The notes under the pieces were generated by a model that had not been told where the DNA came from, ran no database searches, and worked only from the letters and a program-made list of their open reading frames with translations. Positions 13,956 through 25,287 of a stretch of DNA of 64,000 bases are shown piece by piece. A program made the translations under genes and the position numbers. The stretch covers positions 1,178,001 to 1,242,000 of the forward strand of contig JAJQJQ010000034.1 of the NCBI GenBank assembly GCA_028622995.1, in the 5' to 3' direction. Position 1 is the first letter of the stretch. Each line of letters begins with the position of its first letter. Source of the DNA: Panagrolaimus kolymaensis. Its lineage: Eukaryota > Nematoda > Chromadorea > Rhabditida > Panagrolaimidae.

Positions 13956-14000
13956 AATTAACTGCTCCGGTAATCGAAGAAGAAAAAAATAACTTAGAAA

Positions 14001-15544
14001 ATGGTATTTTCTTGTTGGAAAGCTGCGGAAGAAGAGCATCAACTTCAAACCACTGAAGAAATTGATAGAAAACGAATGTTTGATTCAGTTTATACTTATA
14101 ATACCGATTATAATTATGGCAGTAATTATACCAATTGGGGTATGTTTTATTCATTTATTTTGATCCTTGTTTAAAAATTAGTAATGTATTTGTTTTTTCT
14201 AGAAACTCAAACAAATAAATATTCTAAACCAAGGGTTGCGGATGCCAGAGATTTAGAGAATGTTTCTCCACAAAATTTTATTGAATTATTTTTTGTTGGA
14301 TTATCATTTTTATTTATTCTTTGTACTCTTCCATTTTCGCTATTATTTAGTTTGAAAGTAATATTTTTAAAGCTTTTATTAGCAAAAACTAACTTTGCTT
14401 GTTTTGTAGTTTGTAAGTGATTTTGAAAGATTAGTGGTTTTGCGACTTGGTAAAGCTCAAAAAGTTCGTGGACCTGGAACAACTTTAGTTTTGCCATTTA
14501 TTGATAAAACAGCTAAAATTGATATTCGCGTTACTTCCTATGATTTACCTTGCATTAGTATTATTACAAATGATAAAGGAATTGCAGAATTTTCTGCAGC
14601 AATTTTTTGTAAAGTTATTGATCCAATGACAAGTTTTTGCAATATTCAAGATAAAGATTTGGTAAGAAAAGTTATATATCTTTTTATTTTTCGATAATAA
14701 AAAACGTTTTTTAGACAATTAAAAATCTTGGCTATACTTCAGTTTATAAACATTTAGCTCGAAGAAGCTTGCATGATATTACAAAACCGCAAACACTTAG
14801 CCTAATTTTAAGCAAAGTTCAGGTTTGAAAAATATTACTACGAAAATACAGACACAATTTTTAATGAAATTTTTTTTCTAGGAAGATTTAAATCAATTCA
14901 CTGCTGAAATGGGAGTAGAAGTTGTGGAAGTAACTGTTGTAAATATAAATGTTATAAAACAATCTGAAAATCAAGCAGTCAATATTTTTAATATGGTAAT
15001 GAAAAGTGATGTTGGAACTCAAATGATGCAAACTTTACAATCACATTTTATGGAACATGTTTCTTCAAATCAAGGCGGCGGTGCTAATGTTAAAGATATG
15101 CCTATTCCATTATATCCTAAACAGCCCTCACAAGCAGCTGCAGCAAATAAACCCAAACCCCTCGTAATTCCAAATGATCCAGAAGTTGAAGAACTTATAA
15201 GCAAAATTAAACAATGTTGCAATACAAATTTAGTAGCGAAAGTTGGAAAGCGATATCGAATTATTTGTTCTCCGGAATCACCCAACCAAATTCCTGCAGA
15301 TTTTATAATCGATTTGAAAAAAGCTGATGGTTGGGCGACATGGACCACGCTTGCAAGTGATATGGTTGATGACGTGGATGTTATCTTTACACTTTCTAAA
15401 CAAACATTAAAATTGCTTATGATTGGAGAATTATCGCCTTTCACCGCTTATATGAATGGCGATGTTCGCATTGCGGGAACCGTTGCAGATGCAATTGGTT
15501 TAAAATATTTGATGGAACGTGCAAAAGAATTGAGATGTTTATAA
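14001..15544 (+). CDS. STOML1: stomatin-like protein with SCP2 domain (UNC-24/STOML1)
   Basis: Membrane-associated SPFH protein with a C-terminal sterol-carrier (SCP2) domain. In C. elegans the orthologue UNC-24 acts with MEC-2/UNC-1 on DEG/ENaC channels and gap junctions. Five exons: 14001-14139, 14203-14357, 14410-14661, 14715-14822, 14882-15544, giving 438 residues, close to UNC-24. Seen: acidic/Tyr-rich N-terminus, one hydrophobic hairpin segment at about 73-96 (FFVGLSFLFILCTLPFSLLF), then the SPFH domain beginning FERLVVLRLGKAQKVRGPG and including VTVVNINVIKQSEN. An Ala/Pro linker (about 285-315) follows, then SCP2 from EVEELISKIKQ (319) to the end, with GDVRIAGTVADAIGLKYLM. The stomatin-plus-SCP2 combination is diagnostic of STOML1/UNC-24. 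All joins keep frame and no defect is seen. Confidence 0.94.
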
Positions 15545-16178
15545 AACATTTAGTAATACTCTTTTTTGTGTATAAATTGATTTTTATTTAAATTCTAGCA
15601 ATAATGGTGCCAAATGTAAAAAGTTACTTATCTATCTCCATTTTTTGTAGTTGTTAGAATAATGAAATTGTAAATAGTCTCAAATTTTTATTTTTATATA
15701 TTTTTCTGTCTCATAAATTCAATGCTTTAATACCCCTTTGATATTTTTTGATTCATTAGTTGTAATGCTTCTAAAAAAGCTGTATCCTTTTCATCAAATT
15801 ATTTATGGTTTGTATAGCTTGTCTTTTCAATCCTTTCCCGTTTTTAAAAGCCTCTATTTATTTGCACGCACAATGCCTTCCTTTCTGCTGCAGATGAAAG
15901 AAATTTTTTTCTTGACTATTTTACTTTCTTTTTTCCTTCGCTGACGTATATGTATGTACGTATATTATTTTTGCGACGTATAATAGCCTCCATTCAAATA
16001 CTATATATTTGTTTAATTTTGCTACGTTTATTCCTAATTTACTCTAGTCTCTTGCCGTTTTTTAAATGTCGATCTCTAATTTAAATAAATTTTTAAAAAG
16101 ATTTTATCAGTATGTTATAAAACTAAAATATGTTTCAGTAAAATAGTAGTAAGCAAATAATTTAGCTTCAAAACAAAC
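15545..16178. other. intergenic region between UNC-24-like and PMM genes
   Basis: AT-rich spacer with no recognisable gene. It contains acceptor-like TGTTTCAG ending at 16138, 40 bases before the phosphomannomutase ATG, and another (AATTTAG) ending at 16164. One of these could be the spliced-leader or 5'UTR acceptor of the downstream gene. Confidence 0.35.
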
Positions 16179-17025
16179 ATGACTGGCAGAACAATTTTCC
16201 TTTTTGATGTTGATGGCACTCTTACTGCTGCCCGTCAAGTTAGTTTTTAAAAAATGAGAAATATGAAAGAAAGAGAGTTTTAGAATATCACAGATAAAAT
16301 GCGTAGATTTATGAATGAAACTCATTCAAAAGTTCACCTTGCAGTTGTTGGAGGTTCCGATATGGCTAAAATAACTGAACAATTAGGAAATTTAAGCGAC
16401 AGTGAGTTTTTTCCTAACCTTTTAAATTTTACATATATTCTTAAAAAATTCTTTTTTAGTTGTTAAAACTTATGATTATGTATTTTCTGAAAATGGTTTA
16501 ATCGGTTATCATGGCTCGGAACAATTACCCGCTGAAACAATGAGTCAAAAAATTGGAGAAGATAAATTACAAGATGTCATAAATTTCAGTCTTGAATATC
16601 TCTCAAAAATTCGTTTGCCCGTTAAACGTGGAACTTTTATTGAATATCGCAAAGGCATGCTTAATATTTCACCCATTGGAAGAAGTTGCAGCCAAGAAGA
16701 ACGAAAGGGTTTTGTTGAATATGAAAAAACCCATCCAATTCGAATGCAATTTGTTGCTGAATTAGAAAAGCGATTCAGCGAATATGGACTTAAATTTTCA
16801 ATTGGTGGTGAAATTAGTGTTGATGCATTTCCAATTGGATGGGATAAAACATATTGTCTCAAATATTTAAAAAATAATTATGATACCATTCATTTCTTTG
16901 GAGACAAAACGATGTCGGGTGGAAATGATTATGAAATTTTCGAACATCCTGATACTATCGGCCATACTGTAATTAATCCTGATGATACTATTGAAAAAGT
17001 TACAAAAGTTCTTGAAAACTTTTGA
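16179..17025 (+). CDS. PMM2: phosphomannomutase
   Basis: Converts mannose-6-phosphate to mannose-1-phosphate for GDP-mannose and N-glycan/GPI synthesis; cytosolic, HAD superfamily. Three exons, 16179-16238, 16284-16401, 16460-17025, give 247 residues, the normal length (human PMM2 246). Seen: the catalytic DVDGTLT motif with Asp10 and Asp12, AVVGGSDMAKITEQLG, VFSENGL, NISPIGRSC, SIGGEISVDAFPIGWDK, and the C-terminal HAD motif HFFGDKTMSGGNDYEIF. The first intron is 45 bp. Nothing is missing. PMM1 and PMM2 cannot be separated by eye; invertebrates usually have one gene. Confidence 0.96.
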
Positions 17026-17977
17026 CGAGAGCTTGTTTTAATGTACTTTTTTTTCTTCAAGAAAAAATAATTATATCAAATTGGATGCATTTTATAATTT
17101 TTTAAATTTCTTTATTAATTTATTATTTTTGAATTTTTATATGAATAAAATAAAAATACTTATTGACTATGAGTCGAAACTTTCATGAAACTTGTTGTTC
17201 CTGTAATTTGTAAGCATTGGATTAAGCCACCATATCTCATTACACCTATAACATTCAATAAAAATGCTAACGTTTGGTATCACAGATGGGCATATAGTAT
17301 TCTTAGGTGCACTTTGGAAGTACCATATACTGTCATAGTGCACATTTCTTTTTCAAAATTTCAAAAAATAAGCAAAGAGGGGACTAGGTTCCTTTAAAAA
17401 ATTTGCAAATAGTCATACGCGATCTCAGGTGGATACGAGGTGCGGTAGAGGACGATTATCGCACCCTACTCCGTGTAATGCACAATTTGGAGCTTCGAGC
17501 GTCGCTAAAATCTTATAAACATAATACAAATAAAATTGAATGTGATGCTTTGTAAAATTTGTAATTTATTTCTTCAAAAAATAAACAGGAAATATCCTTT
17601 GGTAGATTTAGCTTTGCTCACTATTTCAAAAATTTCTCACCCGCTGCCCATCTGTTTCCGCGATTATTATTTTTTTAATAAACATTAAATCTCCTTAATT
17701 TTTGATCTTTGCCAATGATTCACCTTTATTTACGTTCTTTCTCTGCCAGACTTTTTTACAATATTTTTCATTTAAAAAATATTTTTTTACTACAACATCA
17801 TTTTCACCGCGATAAGCGCCCTTTTTTCTTTGCGTTTAAAACAAAAAGAATCTTATATATTTTTTAAAACCTACGAGTTGTTGCATGCGTTTTTAAGTAA
17901 ATAAAAACTAAAATCAAAGAAATCAAAAAAAAATTATATGTGTCGATAATTAAATAACTTTCAGATCCCAAACAAAA
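17026..17977. other. intergenic region with a GC-richer island and a hairpin
   Basis: Mostly AT-rich. It holds an exportin-tail fragment (listed separately) and a distinctly GC-richer patch at about 17,410-17,530. That patch can fold GGTGCGGTA (17439-17447) against TATCGCACC (ending 17465), and also reads open on the plus strand for about 45 codons. I recognise neither a protein nor an RNA family there. Confidence 0.35.
17181..17246 (-). pseudogene. duplicated fragment of exportin 3' end
   Basis: About 66 bases closely match the last coding bases and stop of the exportin gene (19,771-19,843), including AAGCATTGGAT and the TTTCATGAAA surrounding the stop. Read in the exportin frame, the copy has an in-frame TAA (ATG GTG GCT TAA) and a 1-base length difference further in, so it is non-functional. 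The similarity fades beyond about 17,246. Confidence 0.65.
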
Positions 17978-18771
17978 ATGGCTGAAAATTTAGCTTCACC
18001 TAATGACGGTAAGCTACTATTTATAATTTATTTTTATGGAGCTTTTTAATATTTATTTTCAGAAGGTGAAGCCGTCCTCGATTTTTGGGAACGGCGAGTT
18101 TTTTTTGTCCAAGCAAAAACGCAAGGATCTGGAGTCCTAATGGATAAAAAAAAAGCTTTTAACTGTCGCACACATTGGCATGGACCTAAATAGTGAATAC
18201 AGCGTTTTTGGTCAAACAAATCGTGGAATATCTGCAAAATGTATTTATGTATCAATGGAAGATGATATTGCTATTCTTGAATCTCCAGAATTTGAAGATT
18301 TATTTTTGCCTTGGACTTATTCATATCCCGGTTCCAAATTCTATTTACTTGTAAGTCATTAATTATAAAAAACAATAAAAAAAGATAATTATCAAATAAA
18401 AATTTTTTAATTTAATTATATCTTTTTTACCATTCTGATAAAATAAAAAACTATAAACATATTTTTAATAAATTTTAAAATATTTTTAGGGCTATCCACA
18501 TTCTGCCAGCAATATGAGAGCTAGTGTTACTACCGGTATTATAGAATCTCTCCATAGTAATAAAATTCATTTCACCGTAAAACCTAGTGCAACCAAAGGA
18601 TATGATGGTGGACCTATTATTAATAATCAAAATAAATTACTTGGCATTTATGTCGGTAAAATCCATAATAATTCCAAGGAACATCTCAATGATGGAAACT
18701 CTGAATCATTTTCAATATGTTACCTGCCAATGGATGCTGTTTTTGTAATGTTACGTCATTTCGGTTTGTGA
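17978..18771 (+). pseudogene. trypsin-like protease homologue, active Ser replaced, frameshifted
   Basis: Three exons, 17978-18008, 18063-18350, 18490-18771. An acceptor-like CTTTCAG lies 14 bases before the ATG (ends 17964). The reading frame is broken at an A9 run (18146-18154): after GSGVLMDKKK the open frame ends at a TAG. Dropping one A restores KLLTVAHIGMD and a continuous protein of about 199 residues. Seen: His motif TVAH, Asp motif DDIAIL, and the Ser motif as GYDGGPIIN, where the usual GxSGGP serine is Asp. So even with the frame intact the protein would lack the nucleophile. No signal peptide is evident. The frameshift may be an assembly error, and the rest looks under coding constraint, so this could be a real pseudoenzyme gene. 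Confidence 0.6.
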
Positions 18772-19774
18772 AATAAAATTAATGCAAAAATTTTAATGTA
18801 AATTTTCAGATAATGCTAATGTACAAAAAGGAGGTTTTTACTGAATATGAGAATCATTGGATCTCCATCCTTTCTCAATCGAAGCTTTTTTTTGTCCTTT
18901 CCTTTGATGCTCTTTATTTGTTTGCATGTTGTTGTCATGGGTTTGCCTTACTTTACCAAGAATTCAAGCATCGTTCATTTTGTACTTTCATTTATTTTTC
19001 AATCTTGCTCTTGAAACTTTTATTGGCCACTTTTTTGTGTTAGCTTGTAGCTATTTTTGGCGTTCATAAATAATTATTTTGTTGTTGTTAATAAATTTGA
19101 TTAGGTTTTTCCAAAACTTTAAGAAAAATTTCGAAGATTCAGCAATACCCGAAAAAGATTAAAACCTTTTAAAAATGATTGAAAAAAAGGGAAAAGCGCA
19201 AAAAAAGTTTCAAAAGAAAAATTACTTTGTCTTGTAATTTAAAACTTTAATTTTTTCGAATAGAATGGTTTTCTGCACTGCGGAAAAAATATATTTAAAC
19301 TTCAACTATTTCAATCAAAAAGCTATCAAAATGGAACCAAATTTATACACACAACAAAAATACACATAAAAAAGCCCATAGTCAGTAAACGAATGCTCTT
19401 TTTGGTATAATGGGGTGCAAAAGTTTGTTTTCTATTAATTTTTCAAACATTTTGTCATTAATTTTATCTAAGGACTGTCATGATAAAATCATTCCCTCCG
19501 CTTTTATCTCTAGCATTTTTTTTAATTTTGTTGTAAGTGAAGGGAAAAGGTTGTATCAATTAGTGGAATATGTTTCTTTCCAATCTTTGACATTTTTTAG
19601 CTTTTGTAAATTCCATCATAAAAAAATACCACTTTTTAAAGCTTATTTTTAAATTTACTTTTGCTTTAGTTATTTATTTTTTTCTGAAAAAAAATGAAAG
19701 ACATAACTTTGAGAGTCAAAAACAAAACAAAATAAAAATATTTCTGATATTTCTGATATTTCCGTCGAAAGCTT
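18772..19774. other. convergent 3' intergenic region
   Basis: One kilobase of AT-rich sequence between the tail-to-tail protease-like and exportin genes. Short open frames here are Phe/Leu-rich and unconvincing. A TTTCTGATA motif is tandemly duplicated at about 19,740-19,757. Nothing else is recognised. Confidence 0.4.
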
Positions 19775-22700
19775 TCATGAAATATGTTGTTCTTGTAATG
19801 TGTAAGCATTGGATAAAGTCACCATATCAATTGTGCCTGGATTAAATCTCATAGTTCCAGCAATATTTTTAAGAAAACTTTTGACGTTGTCATCAAATTT
19901 TTGTCGAGCTGCAGTTACGCGATTGCTTAATTCAAAACTGCAAAGTTCGTTAAAAGCTTCCATCACAGCGGTTTTGCTGTTTTCAGGTTGATTATTAACA
20001 ATATTTTGAGCATAGTAACCAAAGAATTTCTGAAACAAAAAATTGAATTAATGTATTTTTTGCAAAATTTGAATATTTACTTTATCCGCACAAATCATAT
20101 AAAAAAGCGATTCTTTGCTTAATCGATGTAAGTCACAATCAGTGACATCATTGATAACGATAGTAAAAATGCGATCAACTAAAATATGAGCAAAATCTCG
20201 CCATGTATCAATCCCATAAATAATTTTGTATCGCTCTAAAACGAAATTCAATGTACTCAAAGCACGAGCGATGGTAGTATTTTGTTGATTATTGTTTAGG
20301 GCTTCAAAGATTATTCGAAATAGGGGATGATCATGAGTTGTAACATGTGCAAGAACTGAGCTGATATCATATTCTGCTACAGCATGAAGCATATCAGAAA
20401 AGGCATTGAGGACATCGGGAACTGCTGCTCGACATGGAGTGCAAAGTGGAACAAATGTATTTAAACCTAAAAAATTTTGAGGCGTTAGTTTTATACTTTA
20501 AAATTCTTTTCTTTCTTTTTTTTTGCTTACATAATTGCCCCAGTCGTTTAATAAGATTAATATTAGTTTCATCATCTTCGTCGTATGAAGACACAGCAAG
20601 TCGAGACAAAGCATTTTTAACAATTTCCATTAGCAAAACTAAATCATCATAGCCTTGATTGGTTTGAGAATTATTATCCAATGCATTCCATCGATCAAGG
20701 TTATATTGGCAATAAACCCGCATAAATCCAATAATAGTTTCAGCTGTATTATTTACAGCTTCACCACCAATGGAAATATTATGAAAAATAATTCGTGGAA
20801 CAGCGACGGTGAAGAACTCGAGAAGTTTTTCAACTGTTTGCGGCGAAGATTGATAAATAGGATAAATTTTGCTTAATTCAATAAATAGTCCGCTAATTAT
20901 GTTCCCTAAAAAATAAAAAAATAAAAGTTTTGTCAAAAGACTTCAAGGCCATTAATTAATTACCATATAAATGAAGAGGATATTCAATTAAAACATCAGC
21001 AAACCCAGTAAATATTTCAATAATCATAATCATATTTTCTTCATTTACAGTTTGGGAAAGCATTTGAAAGCGTTCAGAATATGGCGATAATGCCGCTGCA
21101 CAAAATTGTTCGGGAGTACAATCAACTGAATCCGCTGCAGCTTTAGCAGCAATGGCAAATAATTTTCGACGATTTGGAAATGCTGTCATATCCATAGAGA
21201 TATATTCCATAAAAATATGCATATAATTTATGAAATACCCGCAATTCACCATAATATCCACAACTTCCAAAGCTTCTTCAACGAGATGAGGAAATTCGCG
21301 GTAATGAGCAATAAAGAAAAATAATTTCTCCAGCAAATATTTAATAAATTTTCCACAAAATGGATGCCGAAATTTAATTATATATGTTTCAATTTTTCTT
21401 GATAAATCATTGTTGGAAGAAGGCATCGGTGGAGGTGGCTCATCATCATAAAAAGCTGAACATTTTCCTTCTGGATCATATGTGGCTTGAATAGAATATT
21501 TTATAGCCCAAAATGAAGCAGCCAAAGCATTAGCATTATCAGTTTTAATTTCTGGATTATTATGTTGCATGGTATCTTGAGCCAATGATAACCACCATAA
21601 TAAAAGTGTATTGGAAGCACCAATAAAATCCAGCTGGCTTATATCGACGAGGGAACCATTTGTTGCTGAATTATATGCTTCAATATAAGCTTCAGAAGTA
21701 TTTGCCGCAAGAGTTTCATGTTGCTTATTTATTATTTTTTGAAGGAGCTCATAGTCATCGTTGACAGAATAACTGCGATCCAAAATTTCAGCTGAAAAGC
21801 AAAAATATCATTGAAGCAATTTGAGTAAATTGAAAAAAATATGTTTCTTACAAATTGCAAAAAAGAACCATTGCAATGACATCAAACTTTGAGGATTATT
21901 TAATTCTTTAAAACGATCCATCATTCCTTGAATTAAACTTTTATAATAATCATCAAAACGATATATAGCTACATCCGTTATAGCAGCAATAAGAAGTTTG
22001 TAATCCTTTCGTTTTTCATCACTTTGATCCAAAGAATTATTAAAATTTAATAAAAGCATAAAAACATTTGAAACTACAGGATAAAAATAATTGCTCCCTT
22101 CTTCATCATCCGATAAACATTCAAAAATATTTCTCATTGATTTTGAAAACATTTTAGTTAATCTTCGTCGTTGAAAGCCATTATCCTGGAATGGAATTGG
22201 ATTTGAAAGAATAAACATTTTTTTTTTGTGTGGGTAAAATCATACTGTTAAAATTTCTTGAACAATCATTGGTCCAATATTATTTAGTGCTTCAGCCACA
22301 TGTTTAGCAAAAGTGCTTATGCTACTGTCGAACGAAGTATCGCGAACCATCGCTACCGTAAGAGCTCGTAGTAAAGCTAATTTTTGAAAAACATTTTCTT
22401 TGATCATTTGATTGCTAAATTATCGAAGTTTTTTTAAATATAAAACAAAAATTTGGTAATCGGGAATCGTACCTTTGAAGAATGGTGCATGTCTTTTTAG
22501 TGAAAGCTATTACATATTTTGATTTCCTATTTGTACCTTTAAAGGCGTCACCCGAAGCATAACTCAATCGAGTAAGTATTTCCAACACTTGATATGAAAG
22601 ACCCGGAATTTGTTGAACTCGTTCATAAAGCTGAAAACAAAATTTTTAATTACATAAAATAAGTTGCTTAAGTAATAAAGCTTACTGCAAAAACAACATC

Positions 22701-23647
22701 TAAAAGTCGAAGCATAATTTGTCCCCAATTTTCTGGTGGACGAAAATATAAATCATCAAATATTCGACGATCTTCTTCATCCACATCAAAAAATAAAGCT
22801 TGATAAAGAAATTCGCAACAATGGGTTATGGTACCATGATTCTTTTCATCATTAATTTCTTCGTGGTTTACTATGGTTTCAGTTAATTCCAAAGCAAATT
22901 CCAAAAAGTGGAATAAAAGGTATTCGCTAATATTTTCTTGAACTTTCTTTTGATGATCCCATGGAAGATTTAATGGAAGTCTCCAAGTTCCACGGCATTC
23001 GAAAAGAAATTCATCCAAAAAATATAAAAAGTATTTCGCCTAAAAGCTTTGATGCGACAATCACTTCCAAATTTAACAAGACTTACAGCTTGTGGCCGAT
23101 TTTTGGTGGAAGAAAAATATTCAAACAATGGACCTCTTTTATCATCGCGAAGAACTTGAGTAAAATATTTGATATGCAAAATCAGCACTGTTCCTTTCAA
23201 GCATTGTTGACAAACAAAATATGGGTATCTTCCATCTTCATTCCTCGCAATTTCAGATAACATCGTCCAAATGCGAAATATGTAATCATCCGAATATTTC
23301 TCACTATATTTTACTATTCGATTTGTCAAACCATTCACAGAAAAATATAATGAACTATGGTGGTCGGTAGTTTCTAAAGAAATCAAAATTAGAAAGATAA
23401 AAGGCAAATCATTCAAAAGCCTTACTTATTAATTCACATAATTGTTCGTCATGAATATCAAAATTATCTCCCAATGATTGAAGATAAGTTTGAGCTTGTT
23501 GAAAGTGATCAGGATTGGTACCAGCGGGATTCTAAGAAAATACGTTTTTGTTTTAAGTTTGAAGAAAGAAATATTGTAAAGCATTCTTACCATTGAAATA
23601 TCCGCCAACTCCTTTATATTATTAATAATATTTAGGGTTTCTTCCAT
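19775..23647 (-). CDS. exportin of the XPO7/XPO4 group (importin-beta superfamily)
   Basis: Nuclear transport receptor built of HEAT repeats that binds RanGTP and carries cargo through nuclear pores. Eleven exons in coding order: 23647-23591, 23531-23426, 23373-23087, 23039-22686, 22630-22473, 22414-22246, 22185-21852, 21791-20964, 20905-20531, 20466-20081, 20029-19775. All join in frame to 1,102 residues; XPO7 is about 1,090 and XPO4 about 1,150. Seen: alpha-helical, Leu-rich sequence throughout, a PPENWGQIMLRLLDVVFALY block like the XPO7/XPO4 SWRxxxLD region, an SLQWFFF block, a Pro/Asp-rich loop (DDEPPPPMPSS) and a C-terminal FGYYAQNIVNNQPENS segment most like XPO7. Which of XPO4 or XPO7 is closer needs a tree. 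No internal stop or frameshift. Confidence 0.82.
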
Positions 23648-24151
23648 TTTTTTCTAATAAAAGTAAAGGCAATTGAAAAAGAAGAATAGAAAAAAAAAAA
23701 AGAAAGTGTATCAATTTGGTTTTGCTAAACAACTAAAAAGACAGAATGGTTAAAAAATGTTTTTCACATAAAGCCAGTTGATGCATCTCAATGGCGGCTA
23801 TCATCCAAGAACATTTACTCTTTTTCCATGATATATAGCAACTTTATCAGAAAAAAAAATAATCTGCTTGACATTTGAAGCTTATGTGAATAACCTGGTT
23901 GGTTAGTTATAAAAGCTTAAGCTAATAGCGGTACGATGTAAAAAATCAACATATTGGATACTTACCCAACTAGTAAAAATATTACCATCGGCAGTTTTAA
24001 GCTGCATAACATCATCTGTGATGCAAGTGTATCACAATCATTAGAATGAACATGCACTTGCTTAAAAATCTCCGTTGCAAATACTCAAACAGAAAAAAGC
24101 TCAGTTGAAAAAATTTTAATCTCATCTCGAAAACTCATTAATAAACCTCAA

Positions 24152-24505
24152 ATGTCTGCTGCAAGAACTAAAATCAAATCCAAAGATGATGATAGTAAAC
24201 GTGCTATAGGTGGTAAAAAGGATGATAGCAAACGTGGCATGACTGGCATTGGTAATATTTTCAAAAGGAAGGCTGCTGCTCAAACTCCAACTTCTGGTTG
24301 TGATATTGGATAGGATGGTCCAGCAGCAAATGGAACAGATATGGAAAACTCACTGAGAGGGAAAAAAAGATGATGATAGTAAACGTATGTCATCAAGAAA
24401 AATAATGAAATCAATGTATGGTTCAACTCCTCAAACTCCTACTACAGCTGCTGCTTCATCAACAGCCGATAATGAAAAAGTGATAGATCATTGAGAGGTT
24501 TATGT
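24152..24505 (+). pseudogene. degenerate ORF with duplicated DDDSKR module
   Basis: From ATG 24152 a 53-codon frame reads MSAARTKIKSKDDDSKRAIG and then KKDDSKRGM. It stops at TAG 24311-24313, and continues open past it to a TGA after an A7 run at 24,362. One base fewer there would continue into a second, similar module (KDDDSKRMSSRK, then STPQTPTTAAASS), which again loses frame at an A5 run where SLRGL would follow. Both modules share the order DDDSKR, then QTPT, then (N)SLRG, so the locus is an internal tandem duplication of a basic, low-complexity protein. I do not recognise the family. Confidence 0.4.
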
Positions 24506-24517
24506 GGAAATTTCGAT

Positions 24518-24546
24518 GTTTCATTCCAGCTGTATCTTTCTTTAAC
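24518..24546. repeat. 29 bp identical to SPB1-like fragment at 32,877-32,905
   Basis: The bases from GTTTCATTCC to TTTCTTTAAC are identical in both places, in the same orientation. In the 32.8 kb fragment they encode, on the minus strand, [10 protein letters not shown] of the SPB1 C-terminus. Similarity does not extend clearly on either side. Confidence 0.6.
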
Positions 24547-24602
24547 TGTTTCGGCAAAAAACGATCATAAATTAAATTTAAAAATAATGCTGGATATTGG
24601 TT

Positions 24603-24666
24603 TATCAAATAAAAATATTTGATAGTAAGCCCTCTAACCTCGTCAAGGTTTCCAGCTTCTAGAGGG
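24603..24666. repeat. two adjacent hairpins
   Basis: TATCAAATA / TATTTGATA (9 bp arms, 4-base loop, 24603-24624) is followed by CCCTCTA (24630-24636) / TAGAGGG (24660-24666) enclosing AACCT..AGGTT. Function unknown; they could be transposon-end or terminator-like structures. Confidence 0.45.
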
Positions 24667-24834
24667 TTTGGTTTTTGTTAACTGGGAACAATGCTTGTGC
24701 AAAACAAACCCCGGCTCTTCCTAAAAGAAGAACAGATATGAAACAAAAAATAAAAATTGCGATTATATCTCAAAATACAAGTAAATTCTATGAACTATAT
24801 TTTAATGTTTCTTTTGCTATAATATTTTTTAATT

Positions 24835-25011
24835 ACATTAGCTCAAGAGAATTAAAAAAATAAGAAAAATTAAAAAGTTATTCTTTTTAAAGTAAAAATT
24901 TTTTTCACGTTTTATCCATAAAAACTTATGAAAAAAGAGAAAAAATTTTACTTTAAAAAGAATAACTTTTTAATTTTACTTATTATTTTTAATTCTAATT
25001 GATCTAATATA
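24835..25011. repeat. AT-rich foldback (inverted-repeat) element
   Basis: Arms of roughly 55-75 bases, near-perfect in the inner part (AAATTAAAAAGTTATTCTTT on the left, its complement on the right), enclose a loop of about 30 bases centred near 24,925. Outer parts match with small gaps (ATTAG..CAA..AGAATTAAAA). No clear target duplication was found, so it may be a degenerate MITE or a palindromic amplification scar. Confidence 0.6.
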
Positions 25012-25287
25012 AGCAAAAAATATTACAGAAAAAGAAAGACTAAAACATAGGTCGTAGAATAAACATGTTTTTTAAGATATGACCACATTTTTCAATGTTT
25101 AGAAAATGTTCTTTCGGCAAATAACAGGTAAAAAATTCTATTATGAAAGAAATGCTTCCATAATCACATTTTAATCAGGGTTATTATTTTCGGAAGGGAA
25201 AGTTAATTATTAAATTTATCACCGAAGTAACATAATTTATACTAAGCATTTTCAAGTGACCTAATCTAATGATATTCTTGTATTACT

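Larger units (their letters stand above)
23648..25287. other. gene-debris region between exportin and satellite I
   Basis: No intact gene is seen. It contains a degenerate tandem ORF (24,152-24,505), a pair of hairpins (24,603-24,666), a foldback repeat (24,835-25,011) and, on the minus strand at about 24,030-23,967, a short exon-like piece reading MQLKTADGNIFTSW. That piece lies between acceptor- and donor-like sites and is faintly like the N-terminus of Skp1-related proteins. Confidence 0.35.

Noticed and set aside
15070..15444. Minus-strand frame of 124 codons
   Set aside because: Shadow of the SCP2-coding exon of the UNC-24-like gene.
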